Source: Plantago ovata (taxonomy: Eukaryota > Streptophyta > Magnoliopsida > Lamiales > Plantaginaceae). From it: a stretch of DNA of 64,000 bases. How positions within the stretch are numbered: position 1 is the stretch's first letter; every line of letters starts with the position of its first letter. The notes below the pieces were generated by a model. It was not told the origin of the DNA and did not search any database. It worked only from the letters and a program-made list of their open reading frames with translations. Shown here one piece after another: positions 1 to 13,276 of the stretch. A program made the position numbers and the translations under genes. The stretch is taken from assembly GCA_028274465.1 (NCBI GenBank), contig CM051456.1:20865033-20929032 (forward strand), in the 5' to 3' direction.

Positions 1-102
1 GAAATTCCCAACTCCTTAACTGCAAGTAATATTCCTGACCAGTTAAAAAAGACGTCAACTGATAAACTAACCAGTTCAGGTGGAAGAGGCCGGAAAGGTA
101 AG
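1..102 (+). CDS. Possible internal exon of a plus-strand gene cut by the left edge
   Basis: An open frame of 33 codons runs from the edge to a strong donor (GTAAGT at 102-107), with ordinary plant codon use and a Lys/Ser/Gly-rich product ending in GGRGRK. I do not recognise the protein. A continuation may start at one of several AG acceptors between 160 and 280 and end in a Ser-rich stretch (frame open 186-395), but the junction cannot be fixed. The opposite strand is also open here, so this could instead lie in an intron or 3' end of the FCA-like gene that faces it. No domain is visible. Confidence 0.25.
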
Positions 103-678
103 TATATCATAGCAAACGGGGTGATTGTTGTTGAGGTCTCGTTCTATAGCATCATGGCTTCAGCTAGCATTCTGGCACTTCTAACATGTCTGTGTCTGGG
201 GAAGAAAGGACCTCTGGTTCTGATTCTTGTTGCTCTTCCAGGTTATCAAGTTCTTGTTCATACAGCGCATATTCCTCAGGTTTCTCCCACTACCATTTTA
301 TCAGACACCTAATCAGTAATCTGTTCACAATAAATGTTCTTATCTATACCTGGGTCTGTTATACCTTGCCACTGAAACTCATTCACATTGCTTGAGAATG
401 CATTTCAAAACAATGCGGATAAAATTCAACCACAAGGTCCACGTAGTATACACAGACCTGGTCTCGGGCTTTGAATTTGAAACAAGATTAAAGAACTAAG
501 AACTACTTTCCCTAGTTGTACACTTGTCCTAAGATTGTCCCCAAGCTTGTTCGCACGTGTACCGGACCTTAGCAAAATCGAAATAGCGAAATTCTTGGGT
601 CATCCAATGCAAAATTCCCAAGTTTACTCTACTATGTACAGAAAATTCGAGTAATGAAGATAAATAGCTTATTCTTAC

Positions 679-3600
679 CCGACTTTCACATGTTACACAA
701 TTGTAATAATATAAGTCTCCATCAGGTGAGATATGCTCGCTCCATTCACACTCAATAGGGTAGTCATTCTCAGCAATATAATTAACTGGTGGATGGACTG
801 CAGGTGCAGCAGCATTGAAGTTTTGTGTGATTGGCGCCCTCCATCCTGGAGGTGAAGACTGCAAAAAATGTCCAATACTCAAATGAGAATCTATTGGCGT
901 CTACCAAGTCCCATGTTTCCCTATTGGGAGGAAATCTCAAATATGAACACAAAAGATTGGTAAATTAGGAACCATGATCATCACAAAATACTTTGAAGGT
1001 GCAGATGCAATAAAATATGTACACTCAAACAAGCTGCAAATCCCGTCTTCTGCGTTCGGCAAGTCAGGATTATAGTATTACAGAAGGATTTTAGGACGGG
1101 CTACTTTCTAATGTCTGCTCAGATATGCCTTACTATAAGATTCTCCCTTTTGTCCTCACTAAAGTTATCATGCAATATCTTACTTCAATATAGACAAATA
1201 CTAAGGTACATTAACAATTATCTGGTTGGCAACTTTCTAGGTACATTTTCAATTAAAATGATAAGCTTATGGAAGAATAACTGGAATGAGTACATTCATC
1301 TGTTGCATTTCATTGTACAAAACTGGTAAGCTTATGTAAGAATAACTGGAAACAGTACCTTCATCGGTTGCATTTCATTGTACATGTTATGCCCGCCAGA
1401 GGGATCACCATGATGTGGTGCATGCCTGGAAATAAAATCAAACCAATACTTTGAGTTGGTCAAGCATGTAAAAATCTAATGCAGGTTGAGGCTAATTTAC
1501 AAAGATAATGGATCTAGTTTGCACATAAGAGCTGCATCAGCTGCAGAAGTACAACTTTAGTGAACTGCAATTCATGCGAGAGAAACCCATACATACAACA
1601 AATATTGATTAATACCTTGAATCCCCCACCCTTGGCTTCTTGGGATCAGCAAATCGAACAACCAATGGCTGCTCGCATCCCTAATATAAAAAGGTAGCGT
1701 ATGAATAATACCTTAAACTGAACAAGAACAAGATCGTATGAGCACAGCACTTACTTTCATTACATATATCCCATGCAAAGCCTGGATAGCAGCAATTGCC
1801 ATCTCTCTGCAAGAAAACTGGACGAATGCACATCCTTGAAAGCCAGAGAATGTCCACATTATTAGGAACGTGTGCTAAAGAGGTGCAAGAGCATAGGTAC
1901 TTATAAATCCAAACAGACGGTAAGAAACTAGGACTCGAGCAACAAATTCATGGAACCATTCAAGCTGGAACTGAAAGTTCTCAGCCATTTTCATTTGTTG
2001 GTATTAGGGATTAGTACACATTTCCAGACTTTTTAATAAACTTTGATCTTAAATCAGAATTTAATAGTTCTCCTTAGATCCTTAAAAACACCCATGCCAG
2101 CCTTCCCAGACCAACTACCCTTTATCAATTTTTTTGTTTTTCTTTTTAAAAACTCATATAAGTTTTGGATTGAGGAAGTAGGAACTTTGCTTGTTGCTGC
2201 AACAAAAACTCTCAGATAAACACTATACAGTTCTCAACTAATCATTCTGCATAACACTGCAGGAACCACGCGATTATGATACATATTCCTGAAGCTATTG
2301 CAGTCAAGTGAGGAAACTCTAAGTGCTGCATTCTAAATATCAATGACTTGCTTTTAATAAGATTAATAGAAGCATGCCATTGTTTTGACTCAATTAAGTT
2401 CTAGTCAAAGAGCTCAGTCAGGCCTTTCAAGAGATACTGTGTATACATGCTATACAAATGTACTTATGTCAGTAAATAAATCAAGTTTCACGACCAAACC
2501 TAGTTTCTAGTAAGGAAAATCTTCAGCCCGGTTATTAAATTTGATTCTACGTTATCTAGAATATTCAGTTCCCACTGAATATCCATAGGGACCCTCGACT
2601 CTCCAACATGGGTATGTCACTTGCCACTTGGGCACTTCACTTTAGGCCAAAAAGTGAAAAAAATTCATGAAAGTCCAACACCCAAAGATGCACCGCATTT
2701 TTGTACTCAAGTTCTGGGTAAAATAGGTAAAAGACTAAGAATTACACGCCATCAATTCTAGCCTTCACTTTGGGAAATAGACTACAAAAGGGACTTCTGG
2801 GAAGACAGCAAAAGAAAACTAAAAAAAAAACTGCAAGTACTCACCGCGGCCTTGACCGAAATCATCTTTAGGCAAAAAAATTGCTTCAATGAAACCAAAG
2901 GGGGCAAACACCTGAAAATATAAGCTTTCACTCAGATCTCGACATAAATGGGGAGCACAAAATTAGCACTTTTGAATGACTAATTATAGTTTCCAACCTT
3001 ATTACTACATTTGGAAAAAAAAAAAAAAAAAAGGAATTATATACTACTATAGTAACAAACGGAACCCATTTTCTGCAAATAAAAAGGGTATGGGACAGAC
3101 ATACATGAAAATACGAGCTTAAAGAAATTCAGAACCCTCTAGGGTCCTTCATTTACAAATCAAGAGCCACTGAATATGGGGTCACACATAAATCATATCA
3201 ATCAACAGGACTGGGGGGGGGGGGGGACACTGGGACAGCTACACCATATAGTCATGGTCCAAATCTCATGGCTGAGAAAATACTCAGACGTCTCAATATC
3301 TCGGTTCACCATGATAAAACAAAAATGATACGTTGAACTTTTCAATGACACTAGAAATATTTTTTCTTTGCTAAATTGCTTTTGCTTATGTGTCTAAAAA
3401 ATAATAAGACGTTTCGACTTTCCAAAAATCTGAAACATATTCATACATAGCGATTTAATCAATGCATATAGTGCATATAGGTATGTAACCTTAGTCTGAC
3501 ATTCCAATGCATTAAGGTCTAAGGACATGAAACATGACCATGGTAAAAAGCAAATGGAGAGCAAGCAAGGCTAAACTGTAAGGAAAATGACGGGCCTATA

Positions 3601-6084
3601 ATTAAGATGAACATTTGAGGTTCTTACATCTTCAACTTCCCATTTTAGAGTTTGTTTACTCAAGCAGCCAACATACAACTTGTGGAAATGTGGACCAAAG
3701 CTGCCTATAGACACAGAGAAATGAGAAATGAGATAAACAACAAATCTTTCACAATATGTGATAGAGAACTGTAGGTTCGAATGCCAAGAAAGAGTGTTTT
3801 TGGTGTAGCAAAGCTACGTTTTCTGGGATTTCTTAACTGAAATAAAATAAAAGATAAAGAACAACCTATCTCCGAAGAGATGCCAACCAAAAGGGCGAAA
3901 CCAACTCCGAAGAGTGACTAACTAACGTTTGATTCTTCTCTGAATGCCTAATCTGACAGCTCTAACCAACTTATATAATAAGCTATACTAAAGACCTAAC
4001 ATAACTCTAACTCTAATAAGTAATATAACTCTGACTCTAATAAGTTACCTAAATATAATGAAATACTAATTGCTAATAGAAATCCTAAATCTAATAAAGG
4101 ACTGAACTCTGAACGTAACAATATGACATGTCAAAGTTAAAGGTTGTCTGTTGGGGAGAATCCATTACATATGTATAAGTGTTCAAGAGAGGGTTCAAAA
4201 AATGCAATAGTAAATCAACTATTTGAGTTAGAACTTAGAAAGTAATACACCCTGCTCATAGAGGTCACAGAAACATTTCAGCAGTGAAGGAATCTTAAAT
4301 GAAATTCCCATGTTTATCTTAAGCAAATGGAAATGATGTCGACTTGAGAAAATCCAGGAGAATGCATCATGCATGCATGTACTGATAGAACCATAACATT
4401 AATACTCCCTCATTTTTTACAGGCTTCACAGTTCACACTGTGGTACAAAGCCAAATACTTAATTTCAACTAAAAAAGTATAGTAAGTTTTTTACCCCAAA
4501 CAATTAAATTTCTATTATTTTATTCATTCTTCACATAAAACAATAGTCACCGGAAATTTTTTCGAGCTGTGTTATCATCTTTTTAAAATTCTGTGTGAAG
4601 CTTGTAAAGACGAAGGGAGTATATATTTTTATATGTATCTGAGTGTACATACATACGATATTTCCATTAAATACACAAGGGGTTTGTGGAATCATCTAAA
4701 ACTTTAGGAGAGAAGATAATTACCAAGCCGTTCACGTTCCCCAACTGCGTATTTAATTTGGAGAGGATTCATCCCCTGGTTACATACATATAAGTTAAAT
4801 CAAGCACATCCAAAATGAAGTTGATAAGTTTTTTTTTTCTTGACATCTGTCAGCATTAGTATGTGATAACTAACCTCTGTAAATGGGTGACCATGTAATG
4901 CACCAATAGCTCCCTCCGCCTGCTCAATCGTTGCATATTTCACGAAGCAGCACTCTACAATAACATGAATATAAGCACTTTCTATTACCTTTACACAAGC
5001 AAGAACCGTAAAATAATGTATCTTACTGGTTTAGCTGCAAAAATGAAAGAACATTGGATATTGCAAGTGCATGTTATTTCATACAAAATTAAAAAGATTT
5101 TACTGAATTCTTTGTTCCCTAGTTATGGAAGTATACATTATGATCGCGAAATCCATCCGTGAGTTTTCAGGACCATTAAGACAGTTTCAACTTGAAATTA
5201 TTTTTGTTCAAATGGAAGTATATTGAATGTATAGACAGTCCTGGAAACAGCGACAAGTAGCAGCTTCGCAGCATTTTATCCCAAAATGATTCACTTATTC
5301 CTCAATACTTATGCACATAAACTCAACCAAACCAACAATATCAAATCATACAACAAGCCTAGACACATACTATTCAATTACTATATCATTCACATATAAG
5401 CAATAATAAACTCTGAAAGGTAGGAAGCACAATAACAAGCATGAACATACATTTCGAAAGAATTAAGGTTGACATACCCTGCTGAAAGCCAGACCGCTTA
5501 TCCTTGAGCAGAACAACCTCGATTATATTCCCGTACACTCCAAAATATTCCCCAAGCTGAAAGTAATAACGATTATTTTTATATATTATCCATTCATATA
5601 TCTACCAAAATAATACAGTAATGTATACAATTTAACTTGCCCACACAGATAATTAATCACAACAACAAAAGAAAACAAACATGAATTGATGAACATGTTA
5701 ATTTGGGTGCTACAGTATGAATAATGCAACCTACTTACTTCTTGTTCAGTAACTGTCCTTGGAATGCCGACAACGTAGAGCTTGACATAGCCATATTCAG
5801 GAAAATCTCCATAGACAAAGAAACTTAAACAAAATTAGTATGATGGTGAATGTGCCAGAAATGAGGAATTGGAGTTAAATTGGTTTTGGGAATAAATTAC
5901 GAGTTTGAGTAAATTGTCTATTTTGTTGGGCCGAGAGATGATCCGAATTGCCACCGTTGCTGCCGAAATCGTTGTGTTCGTCGGCGAAGCTGTGGTGGGG
6001 GTTGTTGTAGCTGCCACCGTCGGGTGGGAAAGGCGGCGGCGTACCAAATTGATCGGCGTGCCAGTCACCTCCGTCTCTCTCCAT
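679..6084 (-). CDS. FCA-like RNA-binding protein: two RRMs and a WW domain (3' end unresolved)
   Basis: Predicted nuclear RNA-binding protein of the FCA / FCA-gamma-related group, which acts in RNA 3'-end processing and flowering control. Eleven exons splice in frame to 333 codons: 6084-5901, 5806-5739, 5556-5478, 4954-4875, 4775-4724, 3704-3628, 2911-2845, 1834-1755, 1680-1616, 1425-1359, 858-679. RRM1 is at about residues 65-155 (RNP2 KLYVVG, RNP1 with CCFVKY), RRM2 at about 157-250 (KLYVGC, GCAFVQF), and a WW domain starts near 308 (CEWSEHISPDGDLYYYNCVT). The Asp/Gly/Asn-rich N-terminus fits the family. The exon-2 acceptor was chosen because it alone keeps frame. The expected WW second half (a WEKP-type exon) and the stop were not found, so the gene either continues left of the window or ends abnormally. 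The type resembles Arabidopsis At2g47310 (from memory). Confidence 0.85.
3213..3226. repeat. Poly-G run in an FCA-like intron
   Basis: Fourteen consecutive G residues lie in the intron between exons 6 and 7 of the FCA-like gene. This is a simple repeat and a likely site of length variation or assembly error. Confidence 0.9.
4405..4619. mobile_element. Stowaway-like MITE in an FCA-like intron
   Basis: This 215-bp element begins CTCCCTCATTTTTTACAGG and ends with the imperfect inverse (CTCCCTTCGTCTTTACAAG read on the other strand). It is flanked by TA on both sides (4403-4404 and 4620-4621). CTCCCTC ends and a TA target duplication are the hallmarks of Stowaway, the non-autonomous Tc1/mariner group. 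It has no coding capacity and lies in the intron between exons 5 and 6 of the FCA-like gene. Confidence 0.75.
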
Positions 6085-6960
6085 CGAGTTCGTGCTCAGA
6101 GTAGAAGCAGAACTCCACCACAGTCAATAATAGCTTTGGACTCGTTTATTTATGATTTGGATTTGTTTTTGGCCTAATTTCACCTTAGTTTTCTCATTTG
6201 CGGTTGTTCGGTTTGATTTTTTGTCTGATCAATCCGGTCCGGTTTCTTTACAAAATGTCTGTTTCAATGGTGGTGACCCTAAAATATTTGAAACTCAGTC
6301 TCAGAGCGACAGATAAGTTGCCTCTAGATCAAATCATTTATTCTCCATGGCTCAATTTTTGCAGGCAAAACCAAAGCGCGTCCTCCCAGTAAACCACCAC
6401 AACCGGCTCTGCAATTCTTCTCCTCCTCACATGTTGCCTCTTTTGGAATTGGAAGGTGTGCTTTCTGTAATCCACGAAAACAGGGTTAGTGGTCTATCTA
6501 GAATGGCTCCAAACATTGTTGTGCCTTCCATGGCCCCAGTCGGGATCGTAACTATGGTCTATAATGTATAGGTCAAGGCGTACGATTTGTCTTTCATTTG
6601 CTTTTTGGTTGTTCTGACCTAACCTAAGATAGGTCCTTCAAGGAATCGAATCACATCAATAGTCTCTTTTTTACTACGCAGCTATAGTCATGGGGCAAGA
6701 TCTATGAATAGTTGGTTGCTCGAATGGAACTTTGGAGATAGAAGGACCCCTTGATCCATTTGAAACCAAAACAACCAAATCCAAGGAGAATAAAAAAGGA
6801 AACGGACCGAGCGAATATGTGGTTGATCTGATCCGTACATGTTAAATTCTTGATGGTCCGATCCGATCCAAACTGAATTGGACCAATTGTCAAGCCTTGG
6901 CTGCTTGTGCGGTTGTATTCTTGTTCTAAATGTTACATCCAAACTAAAACGGTTAATGTC
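6085..6960. other. Upstream region of the FCA-like gene, no gene seen
   Basis: This is the likely promoter and 5' leader of the minus-strand FCA-like gene, followed by AT-rich intergenic DNA. Short open frames (for example 6347-6571) lack introns, domains and family resemblance, so I do not call them. No convincing TATA element could be fixed. Confidence 0.5.
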
Positions 6961-8089
6961 TCTATAAATGAAGGTTGAATTACATATGGACCCCCTCTTA
7001 AATTCGTTTATTACATATAAGAGACCATGAGTTTTTAATTACATCCAACCTCCACTTAGATACATTTTAATTACACCTAGGACCACGAATTTGACTTCTA
7101 GCGAATCAAAACATGGAAAGTACATATTTGCCCCTATTTTAAAATCTTATTTTCTCTCACCCAAACAGCTTCATGTTAGATTTATTGCACAATGAACCCT
7201 AATATCTTCAATTATACGAAATTGACACTAAGTAATTTAAAATTAAGTCACATAATTTATCCAAATTACAAATTGATCTAAACATTATTATAAAACAACC
7301 TCAATAAAATTTGTCATTGAAAATATGGCACAATATTATTTCTCAAAAAAATAATTTTCTTTTTTTAAAAAAAATCATTTATATTTTTCTTTTTCTTTTC
7401 TTTTCTTCTTCAAGCTCGCTGATCGGAGATCGGAGCTTGCTACTCCCAATTGGGAGCAGCAGCTCCGATCGTGGAGTTGTAGCTCTCGATTGGGGAACTT
7501 TTCTCCCCATATCGGAGCTACAAGCACTGATCTGGGTCTGGGAGCAGAGGTCCGATCAGGGATCCCACAAGCTCCAGTCGGAGCTTGCAGGTCCGGTTCA
7601 CGGATTTCGGTCAGAATCTGATAGGAGCTTGAAGAAGAAGAATAAGGAAAGAAAAAAAAAAAAAAAGAAAAGAAAAAAGCATAAAGATAAGGAAAAAAAA
7701 AAGAAAAAAAAAGAAAAAGAAAAAAAAAAGGGCATGTTTGGATGAAAAGAGACAGAAAGTGAGGAAATAAATTGGTCCACGCTTGGGGCTTAATTTAGGG
7801 GTGGGTGTTTGGGATGAAAATTTGGAAACTTCCGACCCTGTTTGGGATTTCCCGAAGAATCCCGACCCCGAAACTCCTGATCCTGTTTTGTCCCGTTCCC
7901 AAATTCCCATTATAAGTTTGGGATGGGATTGAAATTGATTTTGTCATTCGAATGGGGATTTGGGCTCTCGAATGGGTATACATATAGGAAAACAATTCTA
8001 CTAGTTTCAATAAATTTTGTTGTTTTTCATTTCATTTAGATAGACAATAATATTGTGTTGGCCAAAGATGTTAGGTTATTATGTTGGCC

Positions 8090-8202
<113 letters not shown>

Positions 8203-8423
8203 AGGTTTGACTTTCACTAGGCCAAACAACTAAACAATAATTATCTTGGTTTTCATGTTGGATTAGTTGTTGTTTTTTTGGAACAAATAAGCTGCTTTTA
8301 TTCATTCCAGTAAAAACATGTAAGTACAAACTCTCAAGTCCCCAAAACCGTAAAACAGGCTAAGAATGCTACTTAGGCCCTGCTTATCGAACTAGCCAAA
8401 AAGACAAAGAAAACAAAATTTTC

Positions 8424-11400
8424 CTACTGAATATGAACAGGTAAATCTATCAGACTATTGCAAAATTGATGCATTGCTTCAGAAAAATAACACCTCGCTA
8501 AAGCAACTCTGCCAACTTCCTTTAGCAAGACATTGACCTCCATAGAGCCTTCTTGAAATATCCTTCGATTCCGTTCTCGCCAAAGAGCATAAACTAGTTC
8601 ATTCAAAATAGTCTTTAAAAATCTACAAGCTGGCTGTTTTCCACGGATTCTGGGAATCAACTCAGTCAGTGTTGAACCTGCAGTCCCCAGCCCCGACAAA
8701 TTCAACCATCCCATTACCGCTTGGAGAGCTACAGCAGAATACGAGCACGCAAAGAACAAATGCAAGACAGACTCAGGTTGCTCATTACACAATACACATT
8801 GCGTATCCACATTCAATCCAAATTTCTGGAGTCTTACCTTTGTAGCCAATCTGCCCCACAACGCAAGCCAAGTAATAAATTGAGCCCGGGGAGTAGCCAT
8901 ACAATTCAACACATACTCCTTCCAAGGTACTGCAGCAGTAGAAGGCCGCACAATCTTATAAATGCTATTCATATGAAATTTCCCCTCTTGTAACTGCTGG
9001 TCCCAGAGATGATTCTGGATTACCAAGGTTCGAACTTTCAGCATTTTCTTCACCAAGTAAGAAGCCAACACAGGGGCTTCCATTGTCAGAACATCATGGT
9101 CTTTAATATAGTAAGCATGCACCCATTTGACCCACAACTTATCTGCTTTTGAAGCAAGAGCCCATAAGAGTTTGAGTATGCAAGTTTTATTCCAAGAAGG
9201 TAGATGAACAAGGCCTAAACCCCCTTCTGATCTAGGACGACAAACTGCTTCCCCAGAAATAAGAGCTTTCCTAGAGTCTTCAACTTCACCCGTCCAAAGA
9301 AACTTTCTACAAATACTTTCGATTGCAGTAAGTACCTTTTTAGGAAAAAAGAAGACTTGACTCCAATAACTTTGGATGGCATACAAGACACTTCTTATCA
9401 GCTGGACTCTCCCTCCATAGCTCAATAACTTAGCTGTCCAATGTCGTATCTTGGCTAACATTTTCTCCAAGAGAGGTTGATATTGAAGAATCAACAATCT
9501 TTTTGAAGTGAGAGGAACTCCCAAGTATCTGAACGGTAGAGTTCCCTCTTGGAGTTGTGCAACTTGTGAGATATTTGCTCTTTTGTGATCATTAACTCCG
9601 GCAAAGTAAATCTCACTTTTCCTCTTGTTAGCAATAAGGCCCGAAGTAGCACTAAAAATCTCAAACTTCGCTAATAAGGCAGCAACAGAAGATTCAGTCC
9701 CTTTAGAGAAGAACAGAAGATCATCAGCAAAGGTGAGATGAGTGATCTTAAGCAAGCCACATCTGGGATGATATCTATAAGAAGAGTGCTCATGTAGAGT
9801 CTTCATCAGTCTACTCAAATACTCCATATACAAGACAAAAAGATAAGGAGAGATAGGATCCCCTTGTCTTAAACCCTTCTTACCAGCAAAAGGCATCAAA
9901 AGTTTCCCATTTAAACATATTTGATAGGAGACTGTTGTGAGGCAAGTAATAATCCAGCCAACAAAAATATGAGGAAATCCCAAATGACGCAGCAAAGACT
10001 CAATAAAACTCCATGAAATAGAGTCATAAGCCTTCTGTAGATCCATCTTAATCATGCACCTGGCAGACATATTCTTCCTCCCATACCCTCTTATTATCTC
10101 CTAAGCTAGGATAATGTTGTCATGAATTAGTCTACCAGGAACAAATGCAGCTTGTTCCTGTCCCACCAAGTAGTCCATAACCAAGCTCATACGAATTGTC
10201 ATTATCTTGGAAATAATTTTATAGATAATAGTGCAGCAAGCAATAGGTCTATAATCTCTAATAGAACTAGCAGAAGAGGTTTTGGGAATTAGGGTGATGA
10301 GAGTGATATTAATGCTTTTCAGTAATTTACCTGTACAGAAAAAATCCTGAACCGCTTGTGTGAGATCCTCCCCAATTATTGACCAAGCTTTCTTGAAGAA
10401 CTTCGCCGAATAACCATCCACCCCAGGGGCCTTATCATCACCAATAGTTTGAAGTGCATGCCAAACTTCCTCTCTACAAACAGGAGCAATCAACTTAACT
10501 CGCTGATCAAAATTCAAAACAGTCCCACCTTGAATAACTTGCAAGTCAATACCCAAAGAAGTGATAGCAGTAGTCCCCAGAAGGCTTTTATAGAAAGTGA
10601 GGATCTCATTCTCCATCTCAGATTCATTAGCCAATCTGTTTCCCTGTTCATCAATCAAGTGTGAAATACCGGACTTATTTCTTGATTTCAAAGAAGCATG
10701 AAAGTATCTATTATTCATATCACCACATTTTAGCCAATGTATCTTTGCTTTTTGCTTAAGTATCTGCTCTTCAATATTAAGCCAGTGATCCAGCTCCTTT
10801 CTGCTATTCGACATATGAGAAAATAACTCAATGTTCAACGGATCCTGTTGCAAAGAAGTTTGCAACTGCTGCACTTGCCCTCTCAATATAGCAATTTTAG
10901 TATCCACACGAGAAATAGGCCGGGAAAGAACTCGTATACTGGGCTTCAAAAGTTTCAGCCGCTGCCAGCATCTATACATTTTAAAACCTGAAACCGGACT
11001 ACTCAAATCCCCATGGTCCGTTAAACAATTTATGAACTTAAATTGACTTCTTCGAATCTGAAAATTTCCAACACTTAATTGGACTAGTAAAGGGGAATGG
11101 TCCGAGGGGCCAGGATTTAGAGCTTCAACTGTAGTCTGACCAAACTGTTGAAGCCACTGGAAATTACCAAAGCAGCGATCTATCTTTGTATAAATAAGGT
11201 TATCATCTTGGTTGTTACACCACGTGAAAAACCGACCAGTTGTGTCTAACTCCTGTAATTCCGCATCAAAAATGACATCCTTAAAAGGAGCACATTCCAC
11301 CTCACTAACTAACAGACCACCAGCTCTATCATCAGTGTTTAGTACATTGTTAAAGTCCCCAAGAACAAGCCAAGGACCTTGAACATTAGTACTTATGCAC

Positions 11401-11774
11401 CTCAGGTCCCTCCACATTTCACATCTGCCCTCCGCATCATTAGCACCATAAATGAAAGTGACCTCAAGCTGATATGAACCATCCAACCAACAAACAACAC
11501 CATGCAACAATTGGGAAGAACAAAATGTTTTATTGAAGCTAACAATGGTAGAATCCCATGTAGCCCAAATCCTCCCATTCACCGCCATATCATAATTATC
11601 AGAAAAACTCCAAGACTGTCCAAACTTCCTTCTAATAGGAAGAGCTTTATTCCTTTTTACTCTAGTCTCTAAAACTCCCATCAAAACTACATTATTTACT
11701 CTAATAAACTGAAGAAGATCCTGTTGTCGAAGCGACTTATTTAAGCCCCTTACATTCCAACTAGAAATACTCAT
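8424..11774 (-). pseudogene. LINE ORF2: endonuclease and reverse transcriptase, one in-frame stop
   Basis: This 1117-codon frame encodes the L1 replication enzyme. Residues about 1-230 are an EEP endonuclease (SSWNVRGL start, LGDFNNVL, and PSDHSPLL with the catalytic Asp-His). The reverse transcriptase follows (IPKTSSASSIRDYRPI, DLQKAYDSISW, GLRQGDPISPYLF, and FADD with the catalytic Asp pair). The C-terminus has the plant zf-RVT module (WLALWGRLATKVRL, CVLCNEQPESVLHLF). A single TAG at 10103-10101 interrupts the frame between ILA and EIIRGYG; the frame continues without shift on both sides. The start overlaps the ORF1 stop as ATGA. This copy probably cannot make full-length ORF2. Confidence 0.93.
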
Positions 11775-13276
11775 TGAGAATGATTGGAAGAGCCCGGGTC
11801 AGTTACAACCCTGTCAATACCCTCAAACGCACCAAACTGAACAGTTGGTAAGGAATCAACATTCTGCTGAAGAGTAGTAAAAGAATTATTATGCAAAAGT
11901 GGTTGTTCTTTCCCAACATCACTAATTGAACCAGCCTGACTTATCCCTGAATTGCTCTGGACAGTTCCACCATCAACATTTGCTACTTGTGGTAAAGTCT
12001 CCCCAAGACGAGGAGGAACAGGTCCCAAAACCATATTAGTTGGTGGATCAACCCGTCTGTTCACCTGTGCCCATTGTGCAGTTGGTTGTGGAGGTCTTCG
12101 TCGTCGAGGTTGTCGATCAGCTTGCCGATTCCCCTGGACTGGTGGTCCTCTATTCTGCATTCTAACACTACAATCATGCCCAATAACTTGGCACTGCTGA
12201 CAGTAGATCGGCATCCATTCAAAATCCACAGTTTGATCAACATTATTCCCAGCAGAGTCTTTGATACAAAATTTTTTCACCAACGGCTGAGTGATATCCA
12301 CTTCAATTAAGACACGAGCAAATGACATCTTTGGTTGCTGCAAAGTACATTCATCAGAACGTAGAGGCTTCCCAACAAGGCTTGCGATCTTGCTCAGACT
12401 TTTCATGCCCCAATAGTTGAATGGAAGTCCAGGAAATTTAACCCAAATAGCCATTCGTGTTAGATTTTCCTTCTTGAATTCAAACTCCGGTGTCCATTTT
12501 TTCAATATAACCGGGTGATTCTTCAATGTATATGGACCCCCAGACATTACCAGATCACATTCCTCTGCATTTTTAAACCGAGCTACAAAAAAATCCTTAT
12601 TATACTGATGTAATACAGGCAAAGCAAGTTCTCCCCACACTTTTTCAACAAACCCTTCCATGTAACTAAGTGTATGTTCAGCACCAATAACATATACAAC
12701 CAGAGAATGCTTCCATTTCAAGGTTTCCTCAGCTACATCATCATCAGTGAGATAAACAAAAGGCATACCTGCTTCATCTATGGCTGGCGCACAATATTCC
12801 AGCGTCATGCCCTTTGATGTCAATCTATTGCCACCTGCAGGCTGTTGCTCATCTATTTCTTCTTCATTTTCCTCAGCTGCCTCATCCATATCCTCAACAA
12901 GTACCTGGTCTTCATACCCAGGCCAGTCCAATCTGCGAGCCGGATTTGAGTTTCGATTAGCCTGACTATCTTGACAATTTGCAACCCCATTAGCGGTCGG
13001 AGGTACCGTAGCCTGTAATGGGCGAGGAATTGTTGGCTCGTCAACAGCCGGAGGAACCGTAGCTGCCGGCGGCGTTACCAACACCTCTGTTAGGTCAGCT
13101 GGCCTTTCATCTCGTCGAGTGTTCACACCCACCCCCCCACTTCCAGATCCGATCTCTCCCACAATCGGAATCGGCGTCGAGGTCTGGTTTGTTGGGACAG
13201 CTTGGGCTTGTCGAGCAGCATTCGGCGGCCGCCCCCTTTTCTTAGCCGGTGCCATCCCATTCCCTTTTTTCGCCAT
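11771..13276 (-). CDS. LINE ORF1: DUF4283 and zinc-knuckle nucleic-acid-binding protein
   Basis: Intact frame of 501 codons. The start is the first ATG in frame (MAKKGNG..); an AT-hook-like KKRGRPP follows. A DUF4283 (RRM-like) domain is at about residues 175-330 (WKHSLVVYVIG, MAIWVKFPGLPFNYW), then a CCHC-like knuckle (CQQCQVIGHDC) and a Pro/Arg/Gln-rich tail. In plant L1 elements ORF1 coats the RNA and guides reverse transcription. Its TGA overlaps the ORF2 ATG in the tetranucleotide ATGA, a layout that suits termination-reinitiation. Confidence 0.85.
   Translation of the reverse strand: MAKKGNGMAPAKKRGRPPNAARQAQAVPTNQTSTPIPIVGEIGSGSGGVGVNTRRDERPADLTEVLVTPPAATVPPAVDEPTIPRPLQATVPPTANGVANCQDSQANRNSNPARRLDWPGYEDQVLVEDMDEAAEENEEEIDEQQPAGGNRLTSKGMTLEYCAPAIDEAGMPFVYLTDDDVAEETLKWKHSLVVYVIGAEHTLSYMEGFVEKVWGELALPVLHQYNKDFFVARFKNAEECDLVMSGGPYTLKNHPVILKKWTPEFEFKKENLTRMAIWVKFPGLPFNYWGMKSLSKIASLVGKPLRSDECTLQQPKMSFARVLIEVDITQPLVKKFCIKDSAGNNVDQTVDFEWMPIYCQQCQVIGHDCSVRMQNRGPPVQGNRQADRQPRRRRPPQPTAQWAQVNRRVDPPTNMVLGPVPPRLGETLPQVANVDGGTVQSNSGISQAGSISDVGKEQPLLHNNSFTTLQQNVDSLPTVQFGAFEGIDRVVTDPGSSNHSQ

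Noticed and set aside
7311-7745. 144-aa plus-strand ORF with a Lys-rich tail, and overlapping Phe-rich minus ORFs
   Set aside because: They are translations of the AG-rich tract and the AGCTCC cassette of Element A; low complexity, with no family resemblance.
8721-8993. Antisense ORFs over the LINE (also 10449-11046, 11952-12310, 12780-12965, 13119-13340)
   Set aside because: Shadows of the well-supported ORF1 and ORF2 frames; no independent domain.
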